Assembly: GCF_030384665.1 (NCBI RefSeq)
Contig: NC_083674.1
Span: 2,108,001 to 2,172,000 of the forward strand
Length of the DNA: 64,000 bases
DNA from: Lodderomyces elongisporus
Taxonomy: Eukaryota; Ascomycota; Pichiomycetes; Serinales; Debaryomycetaceae
Reading direction: 5' to 3'
The notes under the pieces were generated by a model. That model was not told the DNA's origin. It made no database searches and saw nothing but the letters and a program-made list of their open reading frames with translations. The position numbers and the translations under genes were made by a program. Of the stretch, positions 49,936-61,496 are shown in pieces. Every line of letters begins with the position of its first letter. The stretch's first letter is position 1.

Positions 49936-50693
49936 CACTAACTATTAGTTACAGATCGCCCTCTTGTCTTTTTTTTATTATATATATCTTTCTTCTTTGT
50001 TTTTTTTTTTGGCTCTTGCTTGTGCTTTCGCTCTAGTTATTTCTTTATCTTTCTCTTTCTCTTTCTCTTTACAGAAAAATTGACTTGGTTGAGCTCAAAA
50101 AAAAAAAAGGATTCAGCGGTGTTGATTTTTGAGAACCTAACAATGTCCGATATTATGATGTATATAATCTCTAAAGCTCAAACACTATTTTATATATGCA
50201 TATATATATGTATATGTATATGTATATGTATATAACCTAAACACCTAACTCTTGTGATTTGACTCCTGTAAGCCTTTAAAGTATTATATTTAAACGAGTA
50301 AAAGGATGTCTTTTAAGGTGCTTATGTGTGTAAGGATATGAATGAATAATGTATATCTCTAGAGGAGCAGTCAAGGTGTAGAATTCGAGCGAAGAGAGGT
50401 TCATGCATTGTTTATTTTTCGCTATGTATTCTTTATTTATTATTTATTGATTTTTTTTTTTTTCTCTTCGTTTGCGATCCATATTTGTTTCAATTTCAAT
50501 TTCAATTTCAATTTCGTTCTTTCTCTCTCTCACGCTCGTACAAACTCCCTCACTCCTTTTTTTTTTTCCACCTTTTCCATTGCTTCACCTCCTTTATATC
50601 CCTCCCCCTTTCCCCTTTCCCCCAGTTCAAATTTCTTTCACATTTTCAGTTCCTTATTTTTATCTAATTAGAATTATATACTCTCCATAAAAC
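49936..50693. other. Region between NET1-like start and RAD28 stop
   Basis: Probable NET1 promoter. Repeats: CTTTCT (50045-50070), TATG/TATATG (50190-50235), ATTTCA (50490-50515) and T/C tracts. No gene seen. Confidence 0.55.
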
Positions 50694-52067
50694 TCAAACC
50701 TCCAATGACTTCATCAAATTTTTGGCTTTAAGTGCTAAAGTGTGCTTTTTTAGTAATAATCTTTCTACATCTTCTTCCTCTTCCTTTCTTTCCTCAAAAA
50801 TTTCTGAGAGATCGATGTAGTCGGAAAAGACCTGCCAGCAGATCAACTCGCCATCAACAGTGCCACAAATATAGCTACCAGTGTTTGGACCTCCATTGCA
50901 CATCGAGCAAGTTCTGCCTATATTTTTGGACCCTTTTCTGCCCAACCTATTGACCAACTTACCATCGATTGTCCTATGGACTAAGATTTCTCCACTCTCT
51001 GATGGAAATAGAAGGTATTGCAAATTGGTTTCGCCCATTGGGTTCAATAGTATGGGTATTGTTTGCGTATACTTGTTGCGAGTCAAAGGTCCAAAGTTGA
51101 TAAGTTTGTTCACTGGTGGATAAGAGGACCCTACCATATCCCAAACTCGGATCTTGTCATCGTTACCAGCCGTGTATAATGTTGTACCCAGCTCATCCCA
51201 AGAAAGCCCATTAACAGGTCCCAGATGCGCTTTTGCAGAAGCAGGTGCAGATATTGATGTCGATGTGGTTTTTTTTAAACCAAAGGTTGTATTTGCCTGT
51301 TTGTTTGTATGATGCATGTCTAACAGGCACAATAGGTTTTCGCTCCGTCGAATATCCCAAATCTTGGCCTGACCGTCGTACCCACCAGAAGCCAAGAGAT
51401 GCTCGTTTAATGGGTGCCACTTGACTGAGAGTGTTTTGCCCTTGTGTCCCTTGAGAGTATGTGCACTCGAAGTAGACCTCACATCCAAGATTCTAATAAA
51501 TGGCTGGTCACTCGCTGCAGCAACTAGTGATTTCGGTCCATTAAGGTCGACTGAGTAAACTCTGTTGTTGAGGTTGAAAGTATGAACTGAACAAAGCTCA
51601 TTTGTATCCCAAACCTTTATGGTGTGGTCAAAGGAAGATGAGACAAACATACCGGTATCGTAGGGCCACCATTGAATCGCCGAAACTCCAAATTGATGCT
51701 CGGTTTTCCGTGGCACTGTTGCCATGTTCTTAAAGACAGAAACGGGGTTATCATAGTCAAACAAATCATACTTTGCCGGATGATTCATTTTGCTCAAATC
51801 GATTTCATTCTCTTCTCTAATCTTCTCTTGCTCGTTCGTGTCCCATATTTTTATACTCGAATCACCGCATCCGCTAAGGAGAAACCTATTTTCATCTGAA
51901 TCCATCGATAGGGCATTCACCAGTGCATTATGGTGCGCATTCATGGGGAAAACATTGTATTTTGCCGTTTGAAACAATTGGGATTGATAGTTTTTATCGG
52001 CCAATGTTCGTGAAAACTCAAGAGGCGAAATAACGCCTGTTCTCCTTTGTAGTATTAGAGATTGCAT
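50694..52067 (-). CDS. RAD28: Rad28/CSA-type WD40 repeat protein, 457 aa
   Basis: Orthologue of human CSA (ERCC8), the WD40 adaptor of a DDB1-Cul4 ubiquitin ligase in transcription-coupled repair; yeast Rad28 has a minor repair role. WD repeats are visible by their endings: LLSGCGDSSIKIWD, VSSSFDHTIKVWD, SDQPFIRILDVR, LASGGYDGQAKIWDIRR and LYTAGNDDKIRVWD, with later blades degenerate (GTVDGELICWQ). The N-terminal block MQSLILQRRTGVISPLEFSR is typical of the CSA/Rad28 group and precedes blade 1. The C-terminus is charged and helical. Length is close to S. cerevisiae Rad28 (about 500). Divergent from SES1 across 633 bp. Confidence 0.85.
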   Translation of the reverse strand: MQSLILQRRTGVISPLEFSRTLADKNYQSQLFQTAKYNVFPMNAHHNALVNALSMDSDENRFLLSGCGDSSIKIWDTNEQEKIREENEIDLSKMNHPAKYDLFDYDNPVSVFKNMATVPRKTEHQFGVSAIQWWPYDTGMFVSSSFDHTIKVWDTNELCSVHTFNLNNRVYSVDLNGPKSLVAAASDQPFIRILDVRSTSSAHTLKGHKGKTLSVKWHPLNEHLLASGGYDGQAKIWDIRRSENLLCLLDMHHTNKQANTTFGLKKTTSTSISAPASAKAHLGPVNGLSWDELGTTLYTAGNDDKIRVWDMVGSSYPPVNKLINFGPLTRNKYTQTIPILLNPMGETNLQYLLFPSESGEILVHRTIDGKLVNRLGRKGSKNIGRTCSMCNGGPNTGSYICGTVDGELICWQVFSDYIDLSEIFEERKEEEEDVERLLLKKHTLALKAKNLMKSLEV

Positions 52068-52700
52068 ATCATCTCACAAACCGGATTAGGTGAGAAGTCC
52101 GTTAGGGTTTTAATTTTGGTATCCGTATTATCGTTTTTTGTAGTATCCAATGTTGTTTCTGTTTATGCTTTAAGTTTTATTTTCTTTTTGCAAGTTTATT
52201 GATTTGAAAGCAGTAAAAAAGAAAAGAGGGGGGGAAAGAAAAGTTAGTAGATAATTAAATAAAGAAAGAGAACAAAACAAAACAAAATAAAATAAAACAA
52301 AACACTAATTTAAACTACATTGATCAAGGTAGAATAGTTGAGATATAAGTGACTTAAACTCGTATTTTATGAGAGCAATTGCAGATACTTGTCTCCCAAT
52401 GCTGACTATTGTTCTGGCTCTCTAGTGCTTCCTGTCGTTTTGGTTTCGCTTTTTTGTGTCTCTATTTTTTTCAAGACTTTAATTGACACGAATGGAAGAA
52501 GAAGAAGAAGAAGAAGAAGAAAAAAAAAAATGAGAGAGACAAAGAAAAGGAAGGAACTCACATAAATTTTCAGAAGAGAACAAAAAAAAAAAGAAAGAAA
52601 AGAAAGAAAGAAATTTTGAATAACATACAATTGAAGTTCTCTTGAATTGGATAATAAACAAAACCAGTAGCAGTAACGTTAGCAGAAACAAGACCTCAAT
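52068..52700. other. Divergent promoter region RAD28 / SES1
   Basis: No gene is seen. It has an AAAAC/AAAAT pentamer stretch (52273-52305), a GAA repeat (52493-52520) and A-rich DNA right before the SES1 ATG. Confidence 0.6.
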
Positions 52701-54086
52701 ATGTTGGACGTGAACGCATTTATTGTTGAAAAGGGAGGAGACCCAGAGAAAATCAAGATTTCTCAAAAGAAAAGAGGAGCATCGGTTGAATTAGTTGACG
52801 AGATTGTTAAGGACTACAAAGAATGGGTCAGAATAAGATTCGATTTGGATGAAACAAACAAGAAGCTCAATGCTGTCCAAAAGGAGATTGGCAAGAAATT
52901 CAAAGCTAAGGAAGATGCATCAGAGCTCATAAAGACAAAGGAAGAATTGAGCGCTCAAAAGAAGCTGTTAATTGAAACTGAGGCTACAGCTGACAAGGAT
53001 TTGAGATACAAGGTCAACCAAGTAGGTAACATTGTTCATGATAGTGTGGTGGACTCCCAGGATGAGGCAAACAACGATTTGATTAAGACCTGGTTGCCAA
53101 AGGACTATGAAAAGACCGCTCAGGTTGCTGCAGGTACCAATGCGCCAGCTTCTTTATCGCATCACGAAGTCTTGTTACGTTTGGATGGTTATGATCCGGA
53201 AAGAGGTGTTAGAATTGTTGGCCACAGAGGATACTTTTTGAGAAACGTTGGTGTTTGGTTGAACCAAGCGTTGATCAACTATGGTCTTTCATTCTTGCAC
53301 AGTAAAGGATATACGCCATTGCAAGCACCAGTTATGATGAATAAGGAAGTTATGGCCAAGACTGCGCAATTATCGCAATTCGATGAAGAGTTGTACAAGG
53401 TGATTGACGGTGAAGACGAGAAATACCTTATTGCCACCTCTGAACAACCAATCAGTGCGTACCATGCTGGAGAATGGTTCGAAAGTCCTCAGGAACAGCT
53501 ACCAATCAGATATGCAGGTTACTCCTCATGTTTTAGAAGAGAAGCTGGCTCTCACGGTAAAGATGCATGGGGTATCTTTAGGGTGCATGCGTTTGAAAAG
53601 ATTGAGCAATTTGTCTTGACCGAGCCAGACAAGTCATGGGAGGAGTTTGACAGAATGATTGGTGCCTCAGAAGATTTCTACCAATCTTTGGGTTTGCCAT
53701 ACAGAGTTGTTGGTATTGTTTCTGGTGAATTAAACAATGCTGCTGCTAAGAAGTATGACTTGGAAGCCTGGTTCCCATTCCAACAAGAGTACAAGGAATT
53801 GGTGTCATGTTCCAACTGTACCGATTACCAATCAAGAAACTTGGAAATCAGATGTGGTATTAAGCAACAAAACCAAACAGAAAAGAAATATGTACACTGT
53901 CTCAACTCCACATTAAGTGCCACCGAAAGAACAATCTGTTGTATCTTGGAAAACTACCAAAAGGAAGATGGTTTGGTTATCCCAGAAGTATTGAGAAAGT
54001 ATATCCCTGGTGAACCAGAATTTGTTCCTTTTGTCAAGGAGTTACCAAAGAATTCTACTTCTCAAAAGAAGGCCAAAGGTAACTAG
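52701..54086 (+). CDS. SES1: Cytosolic seryl-tRNA synthetase, 461 aa
   Basis: Charges tRNA-Ser, and in CTG-clade yeasts also the tRNA-CAG that makes CUG mean serine. The N-terminal tRNA-binding coiled coil (about 1-110; MLDVNAFIVEKGGDPEKIK) is followed by the class II catalytic core with motif 2 (SSCFRREAGSHGKDAWGIFRVHAFEKIE) and motif 3 region (NSTLSATERTICCILENYQ), highly similar throughout to S. cerevisiae Ses1. The only in-frame CTG I found is codon 89 (52965-52967), in the coiled coil. Residue 197, which I recall as CUG-coded in C. albicans SerRS, is here a standard serine codon TCA (53289-53291). Codon usage is strongly biased (TTG, GGT, AGA), as in highly expressed yeast genes. Confidence 0.98.
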   Translation: MLDVNAFIVEKGGDPEKIKISQKKRGASVELVDEIVKDYKEWVRIRFDLDETNKKLNAVQKEIGKKFKAKEDASELIKTKEELSAQKKLLIETEATADKDLRYKVNQVGNIVHDSVVDSQDEANNDLIKTWLPKDYEKTAQVAAGTNAPASLSHHEVLLRLDGYDPERGVRIVGHRGYFLRNVGVWLNQALINYGLSFLHSKGYTPLQAPVMMNKEVMAKTAQLSQFDEELYKVIDGEDEKYLIATSEQPISAYHAGEWFESPQEQLPIRYAGYSSCFRREAGSHGKDAWGIFRVHAFEKIEQFVLTEPDKSWEEFDRMIGASEDFYQSLGLPYRVVGIVSGELNNAAAKKYDLEAWFPFQQEYKELVSCSNCTDYQSRNLEIRCGIKQQNQTEKKYVHCLNSTLSATERTICCILENYQKEDGLVIPEVLRKYIPGEPEFVPFVKELPKNSTSQKKAKGN

Positions 54087-54395
54087 ATGCAATTGAATAG
54101 CAGTTTCTTTTTTTTTTTTATCTCTGTTGTGAACAAAGTTTAATTTGCAAGTTATATATTTATATATATATATGTATGAAGAACTAGACAATGGTGATTG
54201 AACTTCCTTCTACGAATATCTAGACTTGAGGTTTGAATTTCTAAAAGAGTAGTAGGTCTGAATTTACATATTTTCATTTAATGTAGGTGATTATTGTTTT
54301 ATTACATGCGTATATAAATATTTATGCATACATACATATATAGATAAATGTTTTATTGATATTGATACAACAACAGGTATGGTCTAATTCTTTTT
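54087..54395. other. Convergent 3' region SES1 / acyltransferase
   Basis: T run, TATATA stretches and probable 3' processing signals for both transcripts; no gene seen. Confidence 0.6.
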
Positions 54396-56786
54396 TCAAG
54401 AGTCTCTGTTTTGCATCATTCTCTGTCTTATTTTATCCTTTAATGGGGCCTTTGGATCAAAATTGATCTCGATAATATGCTCCTCCGACAGCGATTTTGA
54501 TAAAGTTGGCTTACCGCTAAGTGGCGATGATTTATAAGAGTTAGAGTCTGGATTGAGTCCATTTGCGTGAACGGATGAATCTAAAATTGCTGGTGCTCCT
54601 GCTGCTGGTGTTGGTGCTATTGTTTCTACTTCTGAGTTTTCATGAGCTCTTGCATCTTTAGCTTCATTATGTAATGAAGTGCTCGAATTGATTTTTGATT
54701 GCGGTTCCAAACGTAAATTCTTATTGTGAACATTCTTATACAAGTTGTAATCGCTAAAGATGGGCAAGTTAGTGTATGATTTGGGGTCCGACGCCAATAG
54801 GGACATTCCGTCGGAGACAGAGGAGGAATTGGACATAGCACCTTCATCCTCTGTAGACTGGTAGTAGTCACTACCATTCTCTCTACGATCTTCCTCCTTA
54901 GAAATGTTCTCTGTTGTACTTGTAATCCTTCCTCTTTTTCCTTCTCCTTTGCCTCTTCTTTGATGTCTTCTATTCTTCAACTCCTGTGTTTTGCGATCCT
55001 CTTCTTCGTCAGAATCAACATAGTCAACCTTATCATTAATATTCAATTTGTTTTTCAAGTTCAACAAGTTGAAGTCGTTCGGATACAACTTGGGTCCAAA
55101 CTCATTAACCACCTCTGTGATTTCTTCGCTTAGTTCCTTTCTCATCTTCTTCAACTGTCTTATGGATGAGCCTGATTTTATTGAAAGATATAACGGTCTG
55201 ATTGATTTGAACAAATCGACTCCTTGCTCGCCTGTCAAAAGAGCACTATAAGTAACAAGAACACCGCACGCGTACAAGAATATCCATAACCAAAACAAAC
55301 CAAAGGATGAGAAAATTCCATGGCTGTAGCAGGAATAAGTACCTACAGTTGCATAAAATGAATATACAACGGGAGCGATACCCATGGCCACCAATATCTT
55401 CCAAGTTGCAATAACGTCGTTTGCGGCAATCTTCACCACTGAGTTTGCCAATGCCTCCCTAGCTTTCAGTTTTGATATCAATTTTGAGGACAAAAACACG
55501 GGGGCAAAAAGCGTAGCTCCGGGAAGGGCCAATGTAAACAAAATTATAAGTTTTGCAATTCTGTAAACCAAAATGGGGACAAGCTTTGCTTTGTTTACTT
55601 CCTCGCGACAGTCTTCGACGTGGTGATCTGGAAGATGCAAGGATTTCAACATCTCGTTATACTCCATGACTTTGGTTTTTAACTGTTGGATAACTGGTTC
55701 ATCTTTATAATGTCTGTAGCCATTTACCAATCTTCTGTTCATTTCAACTATAAGTGGAAGTGGTAGTTGCTGGGCCAAGTTTCCTGCGTATAATCTTCTT
55801 GCTGCTTGGATCAACATTAAGGTCTCGAAATCTTCGCATGTCACTGTGACTGCTTTTAATCCAGCACTCACCATTTCCAATAGATCCTTAACTGCTTCTC
55901 TACTGGTCTCGGGGTTTGAATATTTCTTAACAAGTTCGCGTGGTATTACAATGGGGTCGCCAAACTCTACCACGGCTCTTGATCTGAATCTATGCGCATT
56001 AAAGTAGTTCATTCCACAAGGAACAATCTTGACATTGCAGGTTGGGTCATTTTCCATTGCTCCCAATGCCATCACTGCAACACCTGCTTTTAGTGGTAGC
56101 AAGTCTGGGCGGTCGTGTGATCCGCCTTCGGGGAATATTCCAATACAGTGGTTGTCCAGCAAGTGGTCAAATACCATTTTGTAGACTTGTTTTTGGTCAA
56201 TCTTGTCGGCTCTTTTGTAAGACGTTCCATTGGTGAGCAACACTCTAATCTGTTCCAGGTCCTTAAACTCCTTCTTGATGATCAATTCCGTATCTGACAC
56301 AATTTCTGAAATCTCAGTGGCACCAAGAGATTGTGGTAATGCAATCAAGCCTCGAACCATACACTCAGTAGTGAATTTCGTTCCCACACCAATGATGCGG
56401 CAATTGTCATGGGAATCGACGAACATCTTACCTGACCCTTTAACCAAGTTGTCCTGGGGCCGAACAACAGGGATACTCAATTGGCATTTAGCCATTGTTC
56501 CCACCGATTTCATCTTGTACGACTTTGCCGCAATCAAGAAGGATATTCTTCTATTTGCCTCGCGTTTCACTTGGTTTTGCAAAATCACAGGGTCCACAAA
56601 TTGGTTGTGGTGTGGTGCTCCAACAAAAATAACCGGTCCATCTCGTGGGATCTTAAATGCTCCTCTGGGTCTAATCTCTCTAAAGAAACAGTCAAACACG
56701 ATTGAGAGTGCCCACAAAAGGAAATCGTAGCTGGCGAGCCTGTACCACGGTAACCTCTTATATTCCAAATCATATTTCTGAGCCAT
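54396..56786 (-). CDS. Glycerol-3-phosphate / dihydroxyacetone-phosphate acyltransferase (Sct1/Gpt2 type), 796 aa
   Basis: Catalyses the first acylation step of glycerolipid synthesis in the ER membrane. The start at 56786 gives MAQKYDLEYKRLPWY, which fits the conserved N-terminus; the 54 codons upstream begin in a Phe-rich GAA-repeat artefact. The catalytic HX4D box is HNQFVD (His60-Asp65), the FPEGGSHDRPDLLPLKAG block carries the glycerol-phosphate-binding motif, and IVPCGMNYF follows. A large insert between the HX4D and PEGG blocks is as in fungal Sct1/Gpt2. Hydrophobic helices lie at about 445-480 and 510-580. The C-terminal ~200 residues are polar, Ser/Glu/Lys-rich, like the phosphorylated tail of Gpt2. 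Convergent with SES1. S. cerevisiae has two paralogues, so no single symbol is assigned. Confidence 0.93.
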   Translation of the reverse strand: MAQKYDLEYKRLPWYRLASYDFLLWALSIVFDCFFREIRPRGAFKIPRDGPVIFVGAPHHNQFVDPVILQNQVKREANRRISFLIAAKSYKMKSVGTMAKCQLSIPVVRPQDNLVKGSGKMFVDSHDNCRIIGVGTKFTTECMVRGLIALPQSLGATEISEIVSDTELIIKKEFKDLEQIRVLLTNGTSYKRADKIDQKQVYKMVFDHLLDNHCIGIFPEGGSHDRPDLLPLKAGVAVMALGAMENDPTCNVKIVPCGMNYFNAHRFRSRAVVEFGDPIVIPRELVKKYSNPETSREAVKDLLEMVSAGLKAVTVTCEDFETLMLIQAARRLYAGNLAQQLPLPLIVEMNRRLVNGYRHYKDEPVIQQLKTKVMEYNEMLKSLHLPDHHVEDCREEVNKAKLVPILVYRIAKLIILFTLALPGATLFAPVFLSSKLISKLKAREALANSVVKIAANDVIATWKILVAMGIAPVVYSFYATVGTYSCYSHGIFSSFGLFWLWIFLYACGVLVTYSALLTGEQGVDLFKSIRPLYLSIKSGSSIRQLKKMRKELSEEITEVVNEFGPKLYPNDFNLLNLKNKLNINDKVDYVDSDEEEDRKTQELKNRRHQRRGKGEGKRGRITSTTENISKEEDRRENGSDYYQSTEDEGAMSNSSSVSDGMSLLASDPKSYTNLPIFSDYNLYKNVHNKNLRLEPQSKINSSTSLHNEAKDARAHENSEVETIAPTPAAGAPAILDSSVHANGLNPDSNSYKSSPLSGKPTLSKSLSEEHIIEINFDPKAPLKDKIRQRMMQNRDS

Positions 56787-57842
56787 TGATGCGAAATGAC
56801 AAGGATAGAATAAAAAAGAAGAAAAAAAAAATAGTTTAATGAAGAAGAAGAAGAAGAAGAAGAAGAAGAAGGTGAAGGTGAAAGTGAAGGTGGTGATGAT
56901 GACAAAGATGATGGAAAACCTGTACCTGTAATAAAGAATATGGTGCAAATGCTATTGAACTCGCTAGTTTGATGGTTGGAGAAGAAGAGCGGTGGGGGGG
57001 AGGTGGAAAATTAGGGATATATAATAAATGAGGTTAATCGTCCTTTATTTTATATGCAATTGAGTCTTGGTGTCTCACAAGAAAGAGGGGGAAAAAAATG
57101 GGTGGGATAGGTGAGTCTTATTTCGGTATAAGAGTAGTACTTTGAGATTAGGAATAATGGGATGCCTCTCTGTTTTGGTGTCTCTAAGTTTGTGTGTGTG
57201 TGCTGTGTGCGTAAGTTTTTCCTCTTCCTCTTCCTCTTCCTTTTCCTTTTTTTTTTCTTTTTTAAAAAAAAAAAAATAAATAAATTTAAAAACTCTCGTT
57301 GGGTGCAGGTTGGTTTTATTGTGTTCCTCCACAACTTTTAGATGCATTTAATTAATTTGATCTTGCCGTGCATATATTAACTGTTTACACTACCAATACT
57401 GGAATAGGAAAAATAAAGAGATTTTGCTGCTCTGGAGCTAGAAAAAAAGTTGAAAAAGCTAAGAAATTAGTTATCTATAGCTGGGAAAAAGGGGAACCGA
57501 GGCTCTTGCATAAGAGTATACAGACGAGTACAGCTAGATGAACGATTGTTTATTTAATTGAATTTTGAAGTAAGTTTTCAACGGGGCCTAATAGATAAAG
57601 TGTTCGTGGTAAACGTTTGCCTCTTTTCTAATTTGGTTTCTTTTTTTTGTTTTAATTTCATTTTAATTTCGTATGTTTTTCCCTCTACTCAGTAATCCAC
57701 AAAGTTTTCACCAAAAGGTAAGAGAGGAGAGGAATTGAAACCTGGTAACTGATGTATAAAACTGCCACTTTTGAAACAATGAAACAAGAGGAGGGTGGTA
57801 GAATGGTTCCAGGACGGTTTTAATTATTACCAACAACAACAA

Positions 57843-57873
<31 letters not shown>

Positions 57874-58005
57874 TTCCAGTGTTTGAAAGTAATGAATATA
57901 TATCAAATGTATTTGTATAAAATGTGGACAAAAAAAAGAAAAAAAAAAAACAGAGAGAGGGAATGCAAGTAAGAAAAAATAAAAAAAAACAAAATGTTAT
58001 TTTTT
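56787..58005. other. Upstream region of the acyltransferase to tRNA-Gly
   Basis: No gene is supported. A GAA repeat (56840-56868) lies immediately before the start, then a TTCCTC hexamer repeat (57219-57245), and a CAA/CAG trinucleotide run (57832-57873). Some open frames span the repeats only. Confidence 0.6.
57981..57994 (-). terminator. Pol III terminator of tRNA-Gly
   Basis: On the minus strand a T4 (57991-57994) is followed by a T9 (57981-57989), 11-25 nt downstream of the tRNA 3' end. Confidence 0.65.
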
Positions 58006-58077
58006 TGAACGAAGCGGGAATCGAACCCACGTCTTCTGCTTGGAAGGCAGAAATAATAACCACTATACGATTCGTCC
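58006..58077 (-). tRNA. tRNA-Gly (UCC)
   Basis: 72 nt; acceptor GGACGAA pairs with TTCGTTC, A-box region ATAGTGGTTAT, anticodon stem TCTGC/GCAGA with loop CTTCCAA reading TCC, T arm GTGGGTTCGATTCCCGC. Closely similar to yeast tRNA-Gly(UCC). No intron. Confidence 0.96.
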
Positions 58078-58815
58078 AATTGAAACAACTCAGCTATTGT
58101 AGTTGTTTTGTTGTTAAATTTTATTTATAAGTACATTTAAGGTTTATTAGGATATAAATAAATATATATGTATATATATATATATATAAAGGAAAAATTT
58201 GTATTCTTTCTGTATATTTTTCTTCTTTTCTTTGTGAAATTACCACTGAGAGGATAGTGTTTATTCTTTCTGTTTCTATATAGATACAAAGACATATTAA
58301 TAATATATCTGTCTAGATATGTATTGCTTGGGATAATAATTTTGGTCTTTTTTTCAAGCAAAATAATTTGTTCACTACAAAGAACAAGGAGAGAGAAAGA
58401 GAGAGAGAGAGAGAGAGGGGGGGGGGGGGGGAGTGAAAAAAAGAAAGGAATGGTGATTGGACGATCAGAAGACTAATGATTGTATGGAACTGACACACAA
58501 GGCTTTATCTCGCCCTTTGCACTGTTTTATCTACTAGAGCCTGCTTTCCAAGTTTACTAGTCCTTGTTTCTCGAGTAAAGTTTGTGGCATCTGTACAATT
58601 AAAAAATAAAGGTAAGGTAAGCAAGGAGATGCAAGAAAGAGGGAATTGCAAAGGAATTTTTTACTTTTATTTTGCTATACCTACTTCCCAAGTAGAGTGG
58701 AGGTAGTGGTGGTGGGAGGAAGGGGGGCGATAATTATAAACTATTTGATTTTAAGGAGCTTTACATGTGTCTGAGACATACTCTTTTATGAATAGACCAA
58801 GTCAATTGTAGACAT

Positions 58816-58849
<34 letters not shown>

Positions 58850-60410
58850 TTGATAATGAAAAGAAATAGGAATATTAAAAAGAAAATAAAAAATAATGGA
58901 TATATACACACATTTATATTTTACAACAAGAGAAATAACGAGAGCAGAAGTGCACTGGGATTGAGGTAGGCAATGCTCCTCTTGTTTTATAAACTTTTTA
59001 CTTGGTTCGAAACACTCTCCCACAAAAGACCACTTACGAGCCTCAGAATAAGATGAATATGAAAATTGAAAAAGAAAGAAAGAAAGAAAACTATATATAT
59101 AGAGTCTCAAAGTATCTCTCTTCAACCACTTTCTTCATTTATAAGATAAAGGAAGTACCTACAATATAGTGTGGGTATATCGTTGAAACATATGGCGTGA
59201 AACAAACAATCTGTGATTGTTATTCGTAATGTGGAAAGTGAGCAAGAGAGACTGCCACAGAGAAGAAAAGACTAGAGCGCCAGAATCGGAAAACAAATTT
59301 CTTCCCCCTCCACCCCACCTACACAGAAAAAAAAAACAACAAACCACAAAACCAATAGACAAGAGAGAAAAGAGAGAAAAGAGAGAAAGTTGTGGAACGT
59401 CGGAAGTTTCAAACTTCCATCCGAAGCTCCCCATTTGCTGCATCCGCATTTCCTCTTTCTGTTACTTTACTTTACTTTATTTTATTTTATTTTTTATTTT
59501 TTATTTTTTATTTTTCTTTGGTTTTGTTTCGGAAGCGTGGAAAGTAAAACATTGTTTTACAAATGTTCCGAACACCACGTTGAAAAACTTTAGTACAAGT
59601 GATATCTAATCTTTGTAATGTTGGCTATGCAATATGAGTCGTCTCATTAAGCACAGATATATCTATACATCCATCCTTACTTTCATCTATGGATATATAA
59701 TGGTTCCTATTTATCTATCTTTTTTTTGTTTTACTTTTTCGTTTTTCTTTATTTTTATAAGTCACTGGGGTAATCGTTGGCATTGACTGTATCAGAAAGC
59801 AGCCAATGTCATATATTTAATCTTAATCTTGTTAGTAATAAATAGAGAAAGTGTAAGCGAGTTATCGATAACTAGTATCTGCTGTTTGCAACAAATTGTA
59901 ATGTAAAGAAAAAAGAGGGTGGATGATTCAAATCCATTTTGAAAAAAACGAGAAGAAGTTAATGAGGAAATAAGAATGATGTTCTTTTTGTAATTTTATA
60001 CTTACTTTCCTACGAGACTTTTGAATAGTGGAAGCAAGATGCAGGTGAGGAAGTAGTAGTTGTTGTTATTTTTTTTTTTTTCTTCTCTATTCTATTCTAC
60101 TTAATTTTTCTTGCAATTCTTCTGGTACTTGTTGGAAATTTGTTATCGAGTTTTGGATTATGTAGGTGGAGTTCGCAACTTCGGTTCTGGTAAGTAGTGT
60201 TTCCTAAATTCCGAAGGCCGCTCTGGATTTCTATTTTCTATTTTCTTCTTTCTTTTTTCTTTTTTCTTTTTTCTTTTTTATTTATTTTTTTTCTTATATA
60301 TTTCTTCTCTTTTTCTTTTTCTTGTTTTCAATTTTGGTCAATGAAATTTCAACTGCTAGTTTCAAAGAGTGCAGTATAGATCCTACAAACATATAGAATT
60401 TTACACTCTG

Positions 60411-60444
<34 letters not shown>

Positions 60445-61455
60445 AGAAGGGGGGGGCAAAAAGTAGAAGAAAGCAATAAAATTCTATATAAAGTCAAGAC
60501 GAAGCAAATTAAAAGATAAAAAAAAAAAAAAAAAGAAAAACAAGCAACAAGTTTGTTTTGCAAATTTCCACGATAAGAAGTGAGACATGCTGTGGCAAAA
60601 GATATATGCAACCTGAGACCCGCCGTTGTTTCAAAATCTGAGACATGTCGCAACTTTAAAATTCAAGACACTTTCTCAGACACCTTTTTTTCTTTATACT
60701 ACACTGAGTAATTTATTATTTATTTACCTTTTTCTCTCTCTTCTTTCTTTTTTTGTTTTCATTCAACCTTTTTCCTTTAAACTGCATGAAGATATAAAAC
60801 GTCTCTTGCTCATCTGTTGGCTAAATTGAAGAAAGAGAAAAGACCAATGGCTAACCAAGCTAAGCTAAACTCCTCTATTGTATTTGTAAAATCATTCTTT
60901 CGGCCTTCCCGATTATGGTCATGTCGCATTACAGTTTAAATTTTTTTTTTTTCTTTTTTCTTTTGACTTGTCGAATATATTGCAAACGCAAAAAGGCCAA
61001 AAGCCAAAAGCCAAAATAGAAAAAAAAGGCTCTACGCACCCTCAAAAGCTTTGTGTAACGGACTTCGTACCAAGGATAACAAGACATGCAAAAATATCAC
61101 AGCAATAAGGAAAACATTAGAAACAAGAACAAAAAGAAGAATAGGAACAAGAATGATGACGTTGACCACTTAAATCAACACTACTAAAGCACCAACTAGG
61201 TAACTTACTCCATTACTTAGTAAGAAGTGACCACCTTTTTCTCTTCTTCTTCTTCTTCTTCTTCTTCTATAAGAATATAAAATAGTAAGTGTTTGAACTA
61301 TGTATTTCCACCATTTCGCGAAGGACAAAAAAGCCAATTTGTTGACACTGTTTACTTCCACTGAGGAGCTCCGTTGGCTAATGCAAAGAAAGAAAGAAAA
61401 AAAAAAGAGAACTAGTTTAAGCAGCTGCACGTTTTGACAATAAACTAAAGAGAAA

Positions 61456-61496
<41 letters not shown>

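Noticed and set aside
59217..59609. 130-residue frame in the long gene-free region
   Set aside because: Low-complexity, built from AAGAGAG and TTTTA repeats, no similarity seen.
59910..59935. T-arm-like hairpin TGGAT-GATTCAA-ATCCA
   Set aside because: Loop does not begin with TTC and no D arm, anticodon arm or acceptor stem surrounds it.
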